In this document: piece by piece, positions 1 to 9,089 of the stretch
Numbering within the stretch: the stretch's first letter is position 1
Layout: each line of letters opens with the position of its first letter
Assembly (NCBI GenBank): GCA_029881655.1
Contig: JAOUME010000005.1
Span: 1-46,522 of the forward strand
DNA length: 46,522 bases
Source: Deltaproteobacteria bacterium
GTDB taxonomy: Bacteria > SAR324 > XYD2-FULL-50-16
Direction of reading: 5' to 3'
The notes under the pieces: generated by a model
Told to the model about the DNA's origin: nothing
Database searches by the model: none
Seen by the model: only the letters and a program-made list of their open reading frames with translations
Translations under genes and position numbers: made by a program

Positions 1-390
1 CAGACTTAATTCACCATTATCATCAAAATCGAGGCTGCCTTTATCACCCAACACAATGGTCCCTTCCGTTATTTCTTGATTTAAATACATTATTGGGTAT
101 TCGATAAACTTTTTTTGACCGCTATACTGCCATCCCAATTCCAAAACATTGCCTTGTAGATCCAATATCTCGATGCGGATACGCTCAGAGTTCGTGCCTC
201 CCAAATAAAGTGCTGCCTTTTGACTATAAAGAGGGTCATATCCATTAACCTTCAACTCAAGACGGGCATTCCGCTTAGAGGAAAGGAATCTTTGGGCTTT
301 GTAATGTCCAAAAAGATTGGATGCCGGAAAAGAGGGATCTTCTGAGTCGGCATTCACAGATTCTAAGCTGTTCTGAATGATCTTAAGCAT
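1..390 (-). CDS. Phage tail-region protein, 3' end beyond window edge
   Basis: An open frame runs from ATG at 390 to the left edge with no stop, 130 codons visible. The start at 390 has AGGA six bases upstream and gives an N-terminus MLKIIQNSLESV followed by PSFPASNLFGHYKAQRF. Phage tail-region proteins that begin this way often lead into a beta-rich carbohydrate-binding-like domain; that comparison is from memory and not tested. In-frame ATGs at 423 and 444 are possible earlier starts. The segment after the start alternates short hydrophobic strands with charged residues, consistent with beta sheet. It follows the tail-tip gene (stop at 465) in the same direction and is probably part of the same operon. 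Function unknown; a tail-fibre or baseplate accessory role is an inference from position. Confidence 0.6.
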   Translation of the reverse strand, partial: MLKIIQNSLESVNADSEDPSFPASNLFGHYKAQRFLSSKRNARLELKVNGYDPLYSQKAALYLGGTNSERIRIEILDLQGNVLELGWQYSGQKKFIEYPIMYLNQEITEGTIVLGDKGSLDFDDNGELSL

Positions 391-464
391 GAATTTTCCT
401 GAAAATTTAATGTAAAAGTCCATTTTTGGGTTATCAAACTCCATCCCCAATTTTCCAACAATTC

Positions 465-3122
465 CTAGTAATTAATATTACCTTGAGCTTGGTTTTTAGC
501 CCAGTTTCCTTCTAAAAGTGATGTCCATCCCACTCCTACATTGCCACTTAAAGCGCAACCGATCGGCTCGCTAAGACCGTTTTCACCCAAAAGCTTAATC
601 CCTACATCCTGGGCGGTCTGGGTTTTTACTATTTCAAGCTGATTGCCGTTGACGCTGACGAAACAGCTCTTGACACGGATACCACTGATCTGACTATCAG
701 TGTTTTCAGCATTTATAGTCATCTTAAGGGCGTTTGAGCTAACAACCGCACTATAAGCGTGAACCTCAATCGCTTCAATTTGATGCCCCTCAGACCAGTA
801 CATCTGAATTTCCACAACATTCCCCGACACCACCGCCCCATTTGTCGCTGTCTGATCAACGACATCAATCGCCTCAAAACCCCAATTAACCGAAAGAGTT
901 TCCTTTAGGACAACATAATTGTTACTTATGGTACCGCCTCCCAAATTACATAAAATACCCTTACGAGCCACAGTCTTACCTGTTTGAGGCGTTAGATATC
1001 CTTTCATAGCGATCCGGTTTCCTTCAATCACCGCACTAAGAGAGTTGGCTTCGACGGCTATATCTCTTTGCTCGAAAAAAAGGCAATCTCTAATAATCAG
1101 ATTGCCACCTTTGGCTTGGTGCAAAATTCCCTGTCCTTCATAAAAAAGACAACCAGTAACGCTCATGTCAACTTCTCTCTGCGGGTAGCCATCTCCAGCG
1201 ATTACAGGCCGGATTTGAGCGGAGGCATCGCTGGTGGTCAAAAAACGACAATCATTAATTCGTATTTGATCGATAAAAAGATCAAGTGCGTTTCCAAGAG
1301 TATAATTGAAAAGACAGTTGGATATTTCGATACTGCCGTTAGTTGGGTTGCCGCCCGTGGAATTTACAGCACTAATAAAGCTGTGGTATCCAGTTGTGGC
1401 ATCTTCCGAGAAACATAGATTTTCTATCAGAACCCTATGGGTGGTCTGGTCAAAACATAAAGCTGATTTGGCTGGATCGCTTAGTTCCATAACAATCATA
1501 CTATCGTAACGATTTTCACCTTTGATTTCCCAGGCATAAGATCCAAAATCGATCTGGGAGTCTACCCGATGTTGGCCTCGCTTTAAAAATAGATTACCGC
1601 CCCCAAAAGGTTTTAATGCCGAGACTGCTTCTGAGAGTGAAGTGAAATCACCCTCGGCTGGACTTTCAGCTGAAATAGTGTAGTATTTCTTCTGCTGAAC
1701 CGCCCCTTTGATCTCTTTGAAAACTTTTTCCACTGCTCCTCCTGCCTGTGGTGCTGGTCTTGTACCGAAATAATCACCTTCACCAACAACGGATACTTCC
1801 TCTGAATCAAAATCATACTGAATGGTCCGAGCATGAAGATAAACTGTGGTAGCTTGAAATAAATTGTTGTCTAAAAAATCAATCCTGGTTCCAGGTTTCA
1901 CCAGGCCATAATCAAAAGGCAACCTCAGACTCGCCTCAGGTCGATTGAGGATTTCAGCGATATCGCTGAGTTGCCCTAATATCAAGCTGTTATTCTCTTC
2001 CTGAGGAAAAACCTTGATGTCTTTTTGAAGCCCAAAGAACTGGTTGGATTCGACAAACTGACTTTTTTGCCTGGTCAGATACAAAGGCATGCCTTTCTGA
2101 TTTATTCCGTTTTCAAGATAACTCCACTGTGATATCAAACGCTTTACCGGTGATTTGTAACGATAACTCGAACTGAAATACTCAAAGTCACTGAGGCTTA
2201 GCGTACCATTGTCACCAAGCATATCAACTAGCACCAAACTGTTTCCCTTTATATAAAACATGTGAGAATAAGCCGCGCTGATCTGATCTAAGAAATCAAT
2301 TACTCGGATTTGTTCACTGACATAAAAACTAACTATTGGGCTTGGATTTCTCGCATATTGAGCTTCCAAAGTCAGGTTGAGGCGATCGATTCCGCAGGCA
2401 AAACTGAATATATCAAGCAGGGTTCCCCCGTAACGGGAAATGCCTTTTATCCTGACTTCTCCTACGGGTTTGGGCTCCAGAAGAAAATGATCCTCCTCAA
2501 CTGGCGCATCCTTGATGTTCGAATTGACCAAGACCCCATCGTCATAAACCTCAAGAGTCTCCCCTGCCATCAGTCCAGCTCGAAAGAAACGAGACTGGTT
2601 ATCTGTGTCACCCGGCTGCGGAATCATCCTGGGTATCAGGTGAAGAGCTTTGGGTGTAGTCTCCGATCCGAAATATAGCGGAATAACCCCGTTTGATACC
2701 GGATTTTGCTCCTCATCAATGATTTCCATGCCGATAGACGATTTCATCAATAAATCCTGAGGATATTCAGCCGGATAAAGCTTGTAGACCGACTGATCGG
2801 ACTGGATCGTGAAAAGACGTGCTGCGCAAATGAAAACCTCTTCCAGATCTCCGCTTTGGTGACGATAGGCGACTTTCAAATCCACTCTTAACGGTGGCGG
2901 CCAAACCAAAGCATCAGGTGTTATAGTGACCTCCCCGAAATTCACCCTCACATAACCTCCGAAAGACTCTGAAAGTTGGAGTTGAAACGAACCAGCACTA
3001 AGTAGCTTGGGCTCCCAAAAGCGTGTGACCCCATCCAAATCGAGAGAACTCGTTGGCTCTTTGGCAAGATAGAACCGCTCGGGTTCTTGCCCTATGCAAA
3101 TCACTTCCAATAATAATGTCAT
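465..3122 (-). CDS. Phage tail-tip / receptor-binding protein with beta-helix domain
   Basis: 885 residues. Residues 1 to about 460 have the mixed beta character and position (directly after the tape measure gene) of a tail-tip or baseplate hub protein. From about residue 480 a right-handed parallel beta-helix (pectate-lyase-like) is suggested: a YYTISAESPAEGDFTSLSEAV motif region is followed by many imperfect rungs of the type IEISNCLF, IRINDCRF, LIIRDCLF, AVIEGNRI, GTISNNYV, AVVSGNVV, each 20 to 30 residues long with Asn at the turns. Such helices in phage tails often bind or cleave surface polysaccharide. No catalytic residues could be assigned. The start ATG overlaps the tape measure stop (ATGA), so the two are translationally coupled. 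Confident about tail structure, less about enzyme activity. Confidence 0.75.
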   Translation of the reverse strand: MTLLLEVICIGQEPERFYLAKEPTSSLDLDGVTRFWEPKLLSAGSFQLQLSESFGGYVRVNFGEVTITPDALVWPPPLRVDLKVAYRHQSGDLEEVFICAARLFTIQSDQSVYKLYPAEYPQDLLMKSSIGMEIIDEEQNPVSNGVIPLYFGSETTPKALHLIPRMIPQPGDTDNQSRFFRAGLMAGETLEVYDDGVLVNSNIKDAPVEEDHFLLEPKPVGEVRIKGISRYGGTLLDIFSFACGIDRLNLTLEAQYARNPSPIVSFYVSEQIRVIDFLDQISAAYSHMFYIKGNSLVLVDMLGDNGTLSLSDFEYFSSSYRYKSPVKRLISQWSYLENGINQKGMPLYLTRQKSQFVESNQFFGLQKDIKVFPQEENNSLILGQLSDIAEILNRPEASLRLPFDYGLVKPGTRIDFLDNNLFQATTVYLHARTIQYDFDSEEVSVVGEGDYFGTRPAPQAGGAVEKVFKEIKGAVQQKKYYTISAESPAEGDFTSLSEAVSALKPFGGGNLFLKRGQHRVDSQIDFGSYAWEIKGENRYDSMIVMELSDPAKSALCFDQTTHRVLIENLCFSEDATTGYHSFISAVNSTGGNPTNGSIEISNCLFNYTLGNALDLFIDQIRINDCRFLTTSDASAQIRPVIAGDGYPQREVDMSVTGCLFYEGQGILHQAKGGNLIIRDCLFFEQRDIAVEANSLSAVIEGNRIAMKGYLTPQTGKTVARKGILCNLGGGTISNNYVVLKETLSVNWGFEAIDVVDQTATNGAVVSGNVVEIQMYWSEGHQIEAIEVHAYSAVVSSNALKMTINAENTDSQISGIRVKSCFVSVNGNQLEIVKTQTAQDVGIKLLGENGLSEPIGCALSGNVGVGWTSLLEGNWAKNQAQGNINY

Positions 3123-6100
3123 AAGAACATTGGCCTCCCACCCACCTGCCGATTTTCAGCCTCGACTCTCATTTCGTCAGAGACCAGTCTGATTCTTGAG
3201 TCCAGTCTGCCTCCATCCACCTCGACCTTGATTTCTTTGTTTTGGGATTCAAGCAGTCGTCTTAATAGTTGGTTTGTCTCTTTGAGTTCCCCGCCATTCA
3301 GCCCCATGCCCTTAACGGGGATTGACCGGCCATCCGGCAGAGGAACCACCGCTTCTGTGTTATGCAAAATCATAGGATAACCCGTTGACGGCCCTTCGAA
3401 AACACCACCAGTCGCTGCCTGAAGCGGCAATCCCAGGCTCTTTCGGTAATCGTTAATAAATACCTTGAGAATGCTTTCCAGGTTTGATATAAATTTCTCA
3501 AGACTACTAGAAACATAATTAATCTCTGACTGAATGTCTTGAATGTTCTTCTGCGCCACACCTTGATAAAACTGCGCTGTTTGGTCTAACCCTTCAAGGT
3601 ATTGTACAAGATTTTGGCTCTGGATTTCCTCACGTAAGATGCTTTGATCCAAGGAATTTGAAAACCGTTCAATCAATTCGGAGAAATCCTGGCTGCCCAG
3701 CTCATCAAATTTTAAGTTCGCAAGATTTATGTTATCTGAAAGATAAGCCTCAGACTCCCTTAGGCGAGCAAGACTCAAATCAAATAGTTCCTGGTAGGTG
3801 TTTGAACTACGATAACGTTTTTTGGCTTCATCCAAAAATCCTGGTATTAGACCCGCAAAATCCTCAATAGCTGATACCCGTTCTTCGGTTGTTCCATGAA
3901 GGGTTTTCTGGTAGAGTTCCTCAACCCTGTTTTGCTGAAATGCAAAATTCTCCGAAGGATTTAACTCTCCGCCCAGAATCTGCTGGATGCTCATTTGGGT
4001 CTTTTCAAACGCTCCTTTAAGGACACCCAGCATAGCTTTGGTTTGGGCGATCTGGGTCTCGTTTTGTTGAGTGACTTGAATCAAGGCGTCATACATCCCC
4101 TGCTGAAGTTTGAGGCTTTCTTTTGGATCGCCAGAAGGTAAAAAAGACGAAGACTTCTTTTCCAGTTCATCGAAACGGACCTGCCACTCGGACAGTCCCC
4201 AATCCTTGGTTTTGCGCGAAGTTTGCCAGTTTTGAAGTCCTTCTTTGAGCCTGAAAAGATCATCCGCTGTCTTGTCATGGATTGCGACTAAATTCTTGAC
4301 GTTTGAAAACTGCCGATTAATCAAAGAAGTCGCTTGCTCCAGATCTGTCTCATCTTGTGTAGGTTTGCCTAAAACTCTGCTGCCATTTAAGTCTTCAAAC
4401 GACCTTTTGTAGTCGATGAACTGTTTATGGCCTTGGTCTCTCTGGTCCAGGTAAACCCCGATTTCCGATGAAATCTCAGAAAACTGCTCGGCCACTTTCT
4501 CTAATTTTTCGGACAATTGTTTTAAGGCGCTAAAGATCTGTCGGTTAAGCCCCATAAAATCCTGTCCATAATCTGGCTTACTGTAATCAAGTGAATTGAT
4601 CTCATTTTTAAGTCTGCCAACCTCTTCCTCCCATTGATCACTTTCCCAACCTGATCGCTCAACCGATTTTTGATAATCAACCAACTCCGAGTGAAAACCT
4701 TTGGCCTGGTCTATTTCAAACTGCTTCTGATCCAGAACTTCTTTTGTAAACTCGATTTCCCTTTTCCTGAGATCGATGAGTTCTTCGGACAAACGGTTAT
4801 GCCGCTTTATATCTCTTTGTGAAGTGTTTTCGATGTTAACCGTAACCCGTCTGATTTTATCTTGTACCTTATCAAGCTGACTTAACGTATCTTTCTTGTC
4901 GCCGATCAGATCAACCCCTTTTAAAATGGTCTCGCGAAGGTCATCTTTCAAAAGATCCTTTTTCGCCTTAAGCTGATCAAGTTCCTGTTTCCTGGCCTTA
5001 ATGATTTTCGTCTGTAGCTCCAATTCTTCTTTTTTGAGTTCAAAATACTCCCTTCGGGCAATCTGTTTTTCAACAGGGTCTTTCAGGTCATACCGCTCAT
5101 TTAATCCCTCGATCTTTTGACTAACCAGCTCTAAAAGTTCCTCGTCAGACTTGCCCCATTGACTTAAAAGACGCTTTTGCTCGTTTAAAGTCACATTATA
5201 TCGGTTTGCGGCCTCCATGGCGCTCTTCAGTACTTCCTTTCTGAATTCCTGGCTTGACTCGCTAATTTTGACCAGTTCTACTTCCAGTTCCCTTAGCTGC
5301 CTGATATACTCCATATGGCTCAATTCTGGCGGAGCCTTATCGCCATTTTCGTCCACGGCGTTAAAATCCTGACTTTCGTATTTAAGAGTCAGGTCTTCTC
5401 TTTGCTGATAAAGATCGATGAGCCGACTCGCGCCTTTTCGATAATCACTGAGCTTAACTTCTAACGTACGGTTGTTCTCTGAGAGCGTCTTTAGAAACTG
5501 ATCGAATTCCTCTTTGATCCGGTTAAGTTCCCCCCCCATATAATCCCCTGATCCTCCCCTTCCGCTTGGTCTGAAGACCTTACCTGAAATAACGGCGTTG
5601 ATAGTATTGCTGATGCCATTAGCGGCAGATGTGAGGGTTCCACTAACTAGCCTTGCGGTCGCGTTAACCAGCGCCAAAGCCACCTGAGGCATGGCTTTGA
5701 TCAGCGCGTCTACCACCTTGGGTATGGCTTCCACCAGAGCATCGATTATCTTCGGCAATGATTCGGGTAATTTCTCAAGGCCGTTTAAAAAACCCTCAAC
5801 CGATTTATCCAGGTTTTCCGGGAAGTTGTTGATCTCATCAAAAAGAGATGTGAAACTATCTAAAATACTCATGGGCATCTTGATGATCGACTCGATACTC
5901 TGGTTGATAGCCAGGACCATTCCGAGTCCGCTTTGCGCGAACATCTCGCCCGCCTGATTAACGAGCGAACCGAAATTATCTCCTGATTTCTGAATCACTT
6001 CATTAATGCCCTTCTGATCAATTTTAGGTCCCTGATCACTTTGCGACTGCCTTATGGTAGCTACTCCCTGTAAAGTACTTTTCGAGTTAATGGAAACGTC

Positions 6101-6280
6101 AGAAAGTCTGTTTAAGTTTTGCAGACGGGTCGCTCCAGCATCTTTCATGGGTTTTTTAAAGCTACGGTTTAACTCACCGATCCCCTCTTTAAGGAGGTTA
6201 AGCTTTTTCCTGGTTTCATCAACCACATTGGTAAGCCCAATCAGGCTTTTTCCCAACCCTTCAGTTTTATCCGTCCGCAT
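3119..6280 (-). CDS. Phage tail tape measure protein
   Basis: 1053 residues. It sets tail length and is ejected ahead of the DNA. Residues about 110 to 235 form a hydrophobic, Leu/Val/Ala-rich stretch with repeated amphipathic helices (for example FLNGLEKLPESLPKIIDALVE), the likely membrane-interacting part. Residues about 250 to 930 are highly charged, long coiled-coil helices. Near the C-terminus is GGVFEGPSTGYPMILHNTE followed by AVVPLPDGR, a typical tape measure tail signature (compare the GGxxxGPT...AVIPL pattern). With roughly 0.15 nm of tail per residue this would correspond to a tail of about 150 to 160 nm (inference). It starts 36 bases after the chaperone reading frame and ends in an ATGA overlap with the next gene. 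Confidence 0.93.
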   Translation of the reverse strand: MRTDKTEGLGKSLIGLTNVVDETRKKLNLLKEGIGELNRSFKKPMKDAGATRLQNLNRLSDVSINSKSTLQGVATIRQSQSDQGPKIDQKGINEVIQKSGDNFGSLVNQAGEMFAQSGLGMVLAINQSIESIIKMPMSILDSFTSLFDEINNFPENLDKSVEGFLNGLEKLPESLPKIIDALVEAIPKVVDALIKAMPQVALALVNATARLVSGTLTSAANGISNTINAVISGKVFRPSGRGGSGDYMGGELNRIKEEFDQFLKTLSENNRTLEVKLSDYRKGASRLIDLYQQREDLTLKYESQDFNAVDENGDKAPPELSHMEYIRQLRELEVELVKISESSQEFRKEVLKSAMEAANRYNVTLNEQKRLLSQWGKSDEELLELVSQKIEGLNERYDLKDPVEKQIARREYFELKKEELELQTKIIKARKQELDQLKAKKDLLKDDLRETILKGVDLIGDKKDTLSQLDKVQDKIRRVTVNIENTSQRDIKRHNRLSEELIDLRKREIEFTKEVLDQKQFEIDQAKGFHSELVDYQKSVERSGWESDQWEEEVGRLKNEINSLDYSKPDYGQDFMGLNRQIFSALKQLSEKLEKVAEQFSEISSEIGVYLDQRDQGHKQFIDYKRSFEDLNGSRVLGKPTQDETDLEQATSLINRQFSNVKNLVAIHDKTADDLFRLKEGLQNWQTSRKTKDWGLSEWQVRFDELEKKSSSFLPSGDPKESLKLQQGMYDALIQVTQQNETQIAQTKAMLGVLKGAFEKTQMSIQQILGGELNPSENFAFQQNRVEELYQKTLHGTTEERVSAIEDFAGLIPGFLDEAKKRYRSSNTYQELFDLSLARLRESEAYLSDNINLANLKFDELGSQDFSELIERFSNSLDQSILREEIQSQNLVQYLEGLDQTAQFYQGVAQKNIQDIQSEINYVSSSLEKFISNLESILKVFINDYRKSLGLPLQAATGGVFEGPSTGYPMILHNTEAVVPLPDGRSIPVKGMGLNGGELKETNQLLRRLLESQNKEIKVEVDGGRLDSRIRLVSDEMRVEAENRQVGGRPMFL

Positions 6281-6315
6281 CCTTGACTCTTTTTGTTAAA
6301 GTTAAAATTATTTTC

Positions 6316-6687
6316 TTAAGTCTTTTGGTTCTGCCGAGCTGTTTTTTCAAGCAACCTCGGATAGATCTCTTTTTCAATGCATAGTATTTTTTCAAGTGAC
6401 TCACGGGTCTGACCCAAACATTCCAGCAGAGACATAACGGCTTCCAGACGGATGGGTGAAATTCCAAATCCAAGATCCCGTCCAAACTGGTTTAAGATCA
6501 TCCATAATTCAAACGGCTCGACGTTCTCCGAGAGTAGCGGGGGTTTTTGCGACTCATGACAAGGAGCTGTCTCAGCATCACCGTCCCACTTTAAACAGGG
6601 CGGGCAATCCAAATAGGCTTCCTCGCATTGATCGCAAGATACTTTGCCCTCCGGCGTCGAGCCGTACCAGTGGGCAAAGTCGATTAG
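6316..6687 (-). CDS. Tail assembly chaperone, -1 frame extension (GT part)
   Basis: This frame lacks its own well-placed ATG. It begins exactly at the slippery site where the upstream chaperone frame ends: after AAC the ribosome moves back one base and reads CTA ATC GAC, giving LIDFAHWYGSTPEGKVSCDQC and on for 123 residues to the stop at 6316. Fused to the 136-residue upstream product it would make a protein of about 259 residues, like lambda gpG-T. The extension has two close cysteine pairs (CDQC and CPPC, ten residues apart) and so may bind zinc. In lambda the T part recruits the tape measure protein, which is the next gene here. Confidence 0.85.
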   Translation of the reverse strand, partial: LIDFAHWYGSTPEGKVSCDQCEEAYLDCPPCLKWDGDAETAPCHESQKPPLLSENVEPFELWMILNQFGRDLGFGISPIRLEAVMSLLECLGQTRESLEKILCIEKEIYPRLLEKTARQNQKT

Positions 6688-7094
6688 TTTTTTCTTTCCG
6701 ACTCCATCTGATCTTTTTCCTCCTTAACCACCTTAAAAATAGCCTCGTCCAGCTTGTCCAAAATGGGTCTGGCAAACTCATCGTAATAATTCAAAAACAA
6801 AAGCTCGATTTGAGACGGGTCACAGGGAACTTCCTTGGATTTCTCATCCACCAGATTCCACTCCTTCCAGGTTTTCTTTGCCCGCTCCAGGTTTAAGGAG
6901 AAATAATCGGTCTCAGGGAAAAGAACCTTATCGCTGCCTTTTTTCTTCAGACCGCGCTCCATCGACATTCTTCCGGAGGTAAAACGCTTTTCCAACTCAA
7001 GATCCTCTTTTTTGTTTAAGGGACAAATCCTGACTTTAAGTCCCTCCTGCTCCACCTCGTATGACCGGACCTGATTCAGGTTTAATTTTAACAT
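6684..7094 (-). CDS. Tail assembly chaperone (G-like, zero frame)
   Basis: 136 residues, acidic and basic, helical (KVVKEEKDQMESERKN at the end). It sits between the tail tube and tape measure genes, where gpG-like chaperones are found. GGAG lies 8 to 11 bases before the ATG at 7094. The C-terminus coincides with the frameshift heptamer, so a minority of ribosomes should make the longer G-T fusion. Sequence similarity to a named family could not be judged by eye; the call rests on gene order, size and the frameshift. Confidence 0.85.
   Translation of the reverse strand: MLKLNLNQVRSYEVEQEGLKVRICPLNKKEDLELEKRFTSGRMSMERGLKKKGSDKVLFPETDYFSLNLERAKKTWKEWNLVDEKSKEVPCDPSQIELLFLNYYDEFARPILDKLDEAIFKVVKEEKDQMESERKN
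6687..6693 (-). promoter_or_regulatory. Programmed -1 frameshift site A AAA AAC
   Basis: On the minus strand the zero frame reads AGA AAA AAC TAA, which contains the classic slippery heptamer A AAA AAC directly before the stop. Six bases after it a stem starts: ACTTTGCCC (6680 to 6672) pairs perfectly with GGGCAAAGT (6649 to 6641). The loop holds an inner hairpin CGGC-TCGAC-GCCG (6664 to 6652). Heptamer, short spacer and stable stem together form a complete -1 frameshift cassette. Confidence 0.88.
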
Positions 7095-7184
7095 ATCTGG
7101 CTCCGCGTGTATGGTTTGAATATGGGATTAATTGGAGACATTTCCCCGATTGACCCCATTATTAATTTATTTCAATGGCGCCCC

Positions 7185-8600
7185 TTACACGAAAACCAGG
7201 GCAAATGAATCCTCCAGTTCCTGATCGAGCGCGCTGAATTCCATTTGGATGTTAACCATCGGCTCGCTTACACTCAGCTTGGGAAGTTGTAGTGAGCATC
7301 TGGGCATCCACAATAGACAGCTTTGCCCCCCTGTTCCGTCTCCAAGGCGGATAAGGATGGACTTTTTATTATCATCCTGCTCGGCGTCAGCAAACAGTGC
7401 CAATTCGGAATTCTTGAACATTTGGGTTAATGAGCCTCCGATTTCGCGTCTTCCTGCGGCGTAGTCGCTGATTGGGTCAGGACTGATCTCGGCTTCAACA
7501 TATTGTATCTGGGCTTTGATGTTCATTTCGAAGTTAGTTGGCTTTTTCGCGAGTTCATCGATTTTCATTTGAGAATCTTCAGAGCGCACCGGACTTCCCA
7601 CGGCCGTATCCTCTGGCAGATAGCCTCCAATCTTTTTGTTGGTCCCCCAACTAATGGTGCAACTGGCCAGGGTTATGCTGTCGTTTGTGAGATCTACCGC
7701 CGTGACTTCATAACCCGACCCCAAATTACTATCTCCATCATCAATATTGTAAATTCTGGCTCCTACAGAGAAATACTTGGCCTCTCCGCTGGCAAGATTT
7801 AAAACCGCCGGGCTGGCCGTACCTCCCGTATAAGAGAGCATCTGGGCCTTGCCTGCCCTGCCCATCGAAATAAATCCGCCGCTCAGTTCAAAGCCCGGAT
7901 AGCCTTTGTTCTCAAGACGCACCCCCATTTCCGAGACCGTCGCTCCCGATGCAAAATAAACGATCTGATCTTGTTCGTACCAAAGCGAAAAGGAGGGCCT
8001 ATCCAGATTCTGGATAAAGGTCGGCGATGCCACCGCCAAAGAATCATTAAGTACCCCGCTGACAGCCACACTCTGACCGTAGCCCCGGGTAAGACCGGTG
8101 AAACTGCCCTCATCCAAGGCGGTATAGGTGATCCCCTCATAAAAAATCAGCTCTGGAACGTCCACCCCGTTATCTAGTTTAAAAACCCCCTTTAAAGGAG
8201 GACGGTCGCCCGTAAGCCCTTTAAAAGAAATCGTCAAATCACCAGTACCAACCGCGCCTGTTAAGGATGCGCTCCAGTTAGCCCTTTTGCCCTGAAGACA
8301 TTCAAAAAGAGCGGCACCCATTGGATCTTTGACCTCGAAGTTGACACTGAGATCAACTCCGGCAGGTCTAGCCAAAATCGGCAATTTCCAGCTCCCCGGG
8401 CGGTTTTTGTCCTTGACCTGATCTTTAAGGTTAAGACTGGGTCTGATCTCTGGGCTATCGGTGTAACTCGCCTGCTGAGAACAATCGATATGGCCAGCGC
8501 CGATCACGCAATCGGTTTGTGCCGGAAAAATAAGGTTCCCCGGTGTCGATTCCTTTACCGCGAAGACCTTTTGGAAAAATGGATTAATTAACTCTGTCAT
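7185..8600 (-). CDS. Phage major tail tube protein with inserted beta domains
   Basis: 471 residues, roughly twice the size of a simple tail tube protein. It begins MTELINPFFQKVFAVKES and ends in a beta-rich region (LPKLSVSEPMVNIQMEFSA) typical of tube subunits. Residues about 115 to 200 contain a module with LTGDRPPLKGVFKLDNG, IFYEGITYT and TGLTRGYGQ, which matches a decoration module widely seen in phage virion proteins (G..RG at its end). Residues about 255 to 330 form a second beta insert. GGGAG precedes the ATG at 8600. It lies between the tail terminator and chaperone genes, as expected. The extra modules are probably displayed on the tail surface (inference). Confidence 0.78.
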   Translation of the reverse strand: MTELINPFFQKVFAVKESTPGNLIFPAQTDCVIGAGHIDCSQQASYTDSPEIRPSLNLKDQVKDKNRPGSWKLPILARPAGVDLSVNFEVKDPMGAALFECLQGKRANWSASLTGAVGTGDLTISFKGLTGDRPPLKGVFKLDNGVDVPELIFYEGITYTALDEGSFTGLTRGYGQSVAVSGVLNDSLAVASPTFIQNLDRPSFSLWYEQDQIVYFASGATVSEMGVRLENKGYPGFELSGGFISMGRAGKAQMLSYTGGTASPAVLNLASGEAKYFSVGARIYNIDDGDSNLGSGYEVTAVDLTNDSITLASCTISWGTNKKIGGYLPEDTAVGSPVRSEDSQMKIDELAKKPTNFEMNIKAQIQYVEAEISPDPISDYAAGRREIGGSLTQMFKNSELALFADAEQDDNKKSILIRLGDGTGGQSCLLWMPRCSLQLPKLSVSEPMVNIQMEFSALDQELEDSFALVFV

Positions 8601-8602
8601 TG

Positions 8603-9007
8603 TTATTCTCCCGTTGAAGTTGTAAAGGGAACGGCGACCCTATGATGAAGCCACCGTTGATTGTTTTTTTCCATAAAAATACTTTTGGGTTCCCCCAGAT
8701 AAAGCCCAGAAAGATTCTTTCTTCTTAAGAGACTTTCGGCCAGCCCCGCCAGTTCCGCGCCCCGTCTCATCCCATCTAGGGGACTAAAGACATCAGCTAG
8801 AATCTCGCCTTGACGGACACCGATTCCCTGAAGACCGATTTCCAGTACCTCGGTCTCACCAGGCTTTACCTGGAACAAAACCCAGGACTCCTCTAAAAGC
8901 GGTTGGGAGCCTTCACCGAATCCCGCGCCCCCAAAACTGTAATCGCAGTAATTCCAAACCGACTCGATGTACTGCTCGATCGTTTTATAAATAAGAATCA
9001 GCGTCAT
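8603..9007 (-). CDS. Phage tail terminator-like protein (DUF4128 type)
   Basis: 134 residues with the alpha-beta pattern of tail terminator or tail-completion proteins: an N-terminal helix TIEQYIESVWNYC, a WVLFQV strand, an RQGEILADVFSP strand, a long helix RGAELAGLAESLLRRK, and a final strand VAVPFTT. I match it to the DUF4128 family from memory. It lies two bases upstream of the tail tube gene. It would cap the tail tube and join it to the head connector. AAGGG about 7 to 11 bases upstream of ATG 9007 serves as ribosome binding site. Confidence 0.65.
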   Translation of the reverse strand: MTLILIYKTIEQYIESVWNYCDYSFGGAGFGEGSQPLLEESWVLFQVKPGETEVLEIGLQGIGVRQGEILADVFSPLDGMRRGAELAGLAESLLRRKNLSGLYLGEPKSIFMEKNNQRWLHHRVAVPFTTSTGE

Positions 9008-9089
9008 GCCATACCCTTAATTGTTTGCGGTTTAAATTAAACAGTCCAGAATTGATCAGTCATCAGACCTCTCAGCGATAAAACGTTTT

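Noticed and set aside
6456-6896. 146-codon plus-strand frame over the chaperone genes
   Set aside because: It lies opposite two supported genes, has no ribosome binding site and reads as an antisense shadow.
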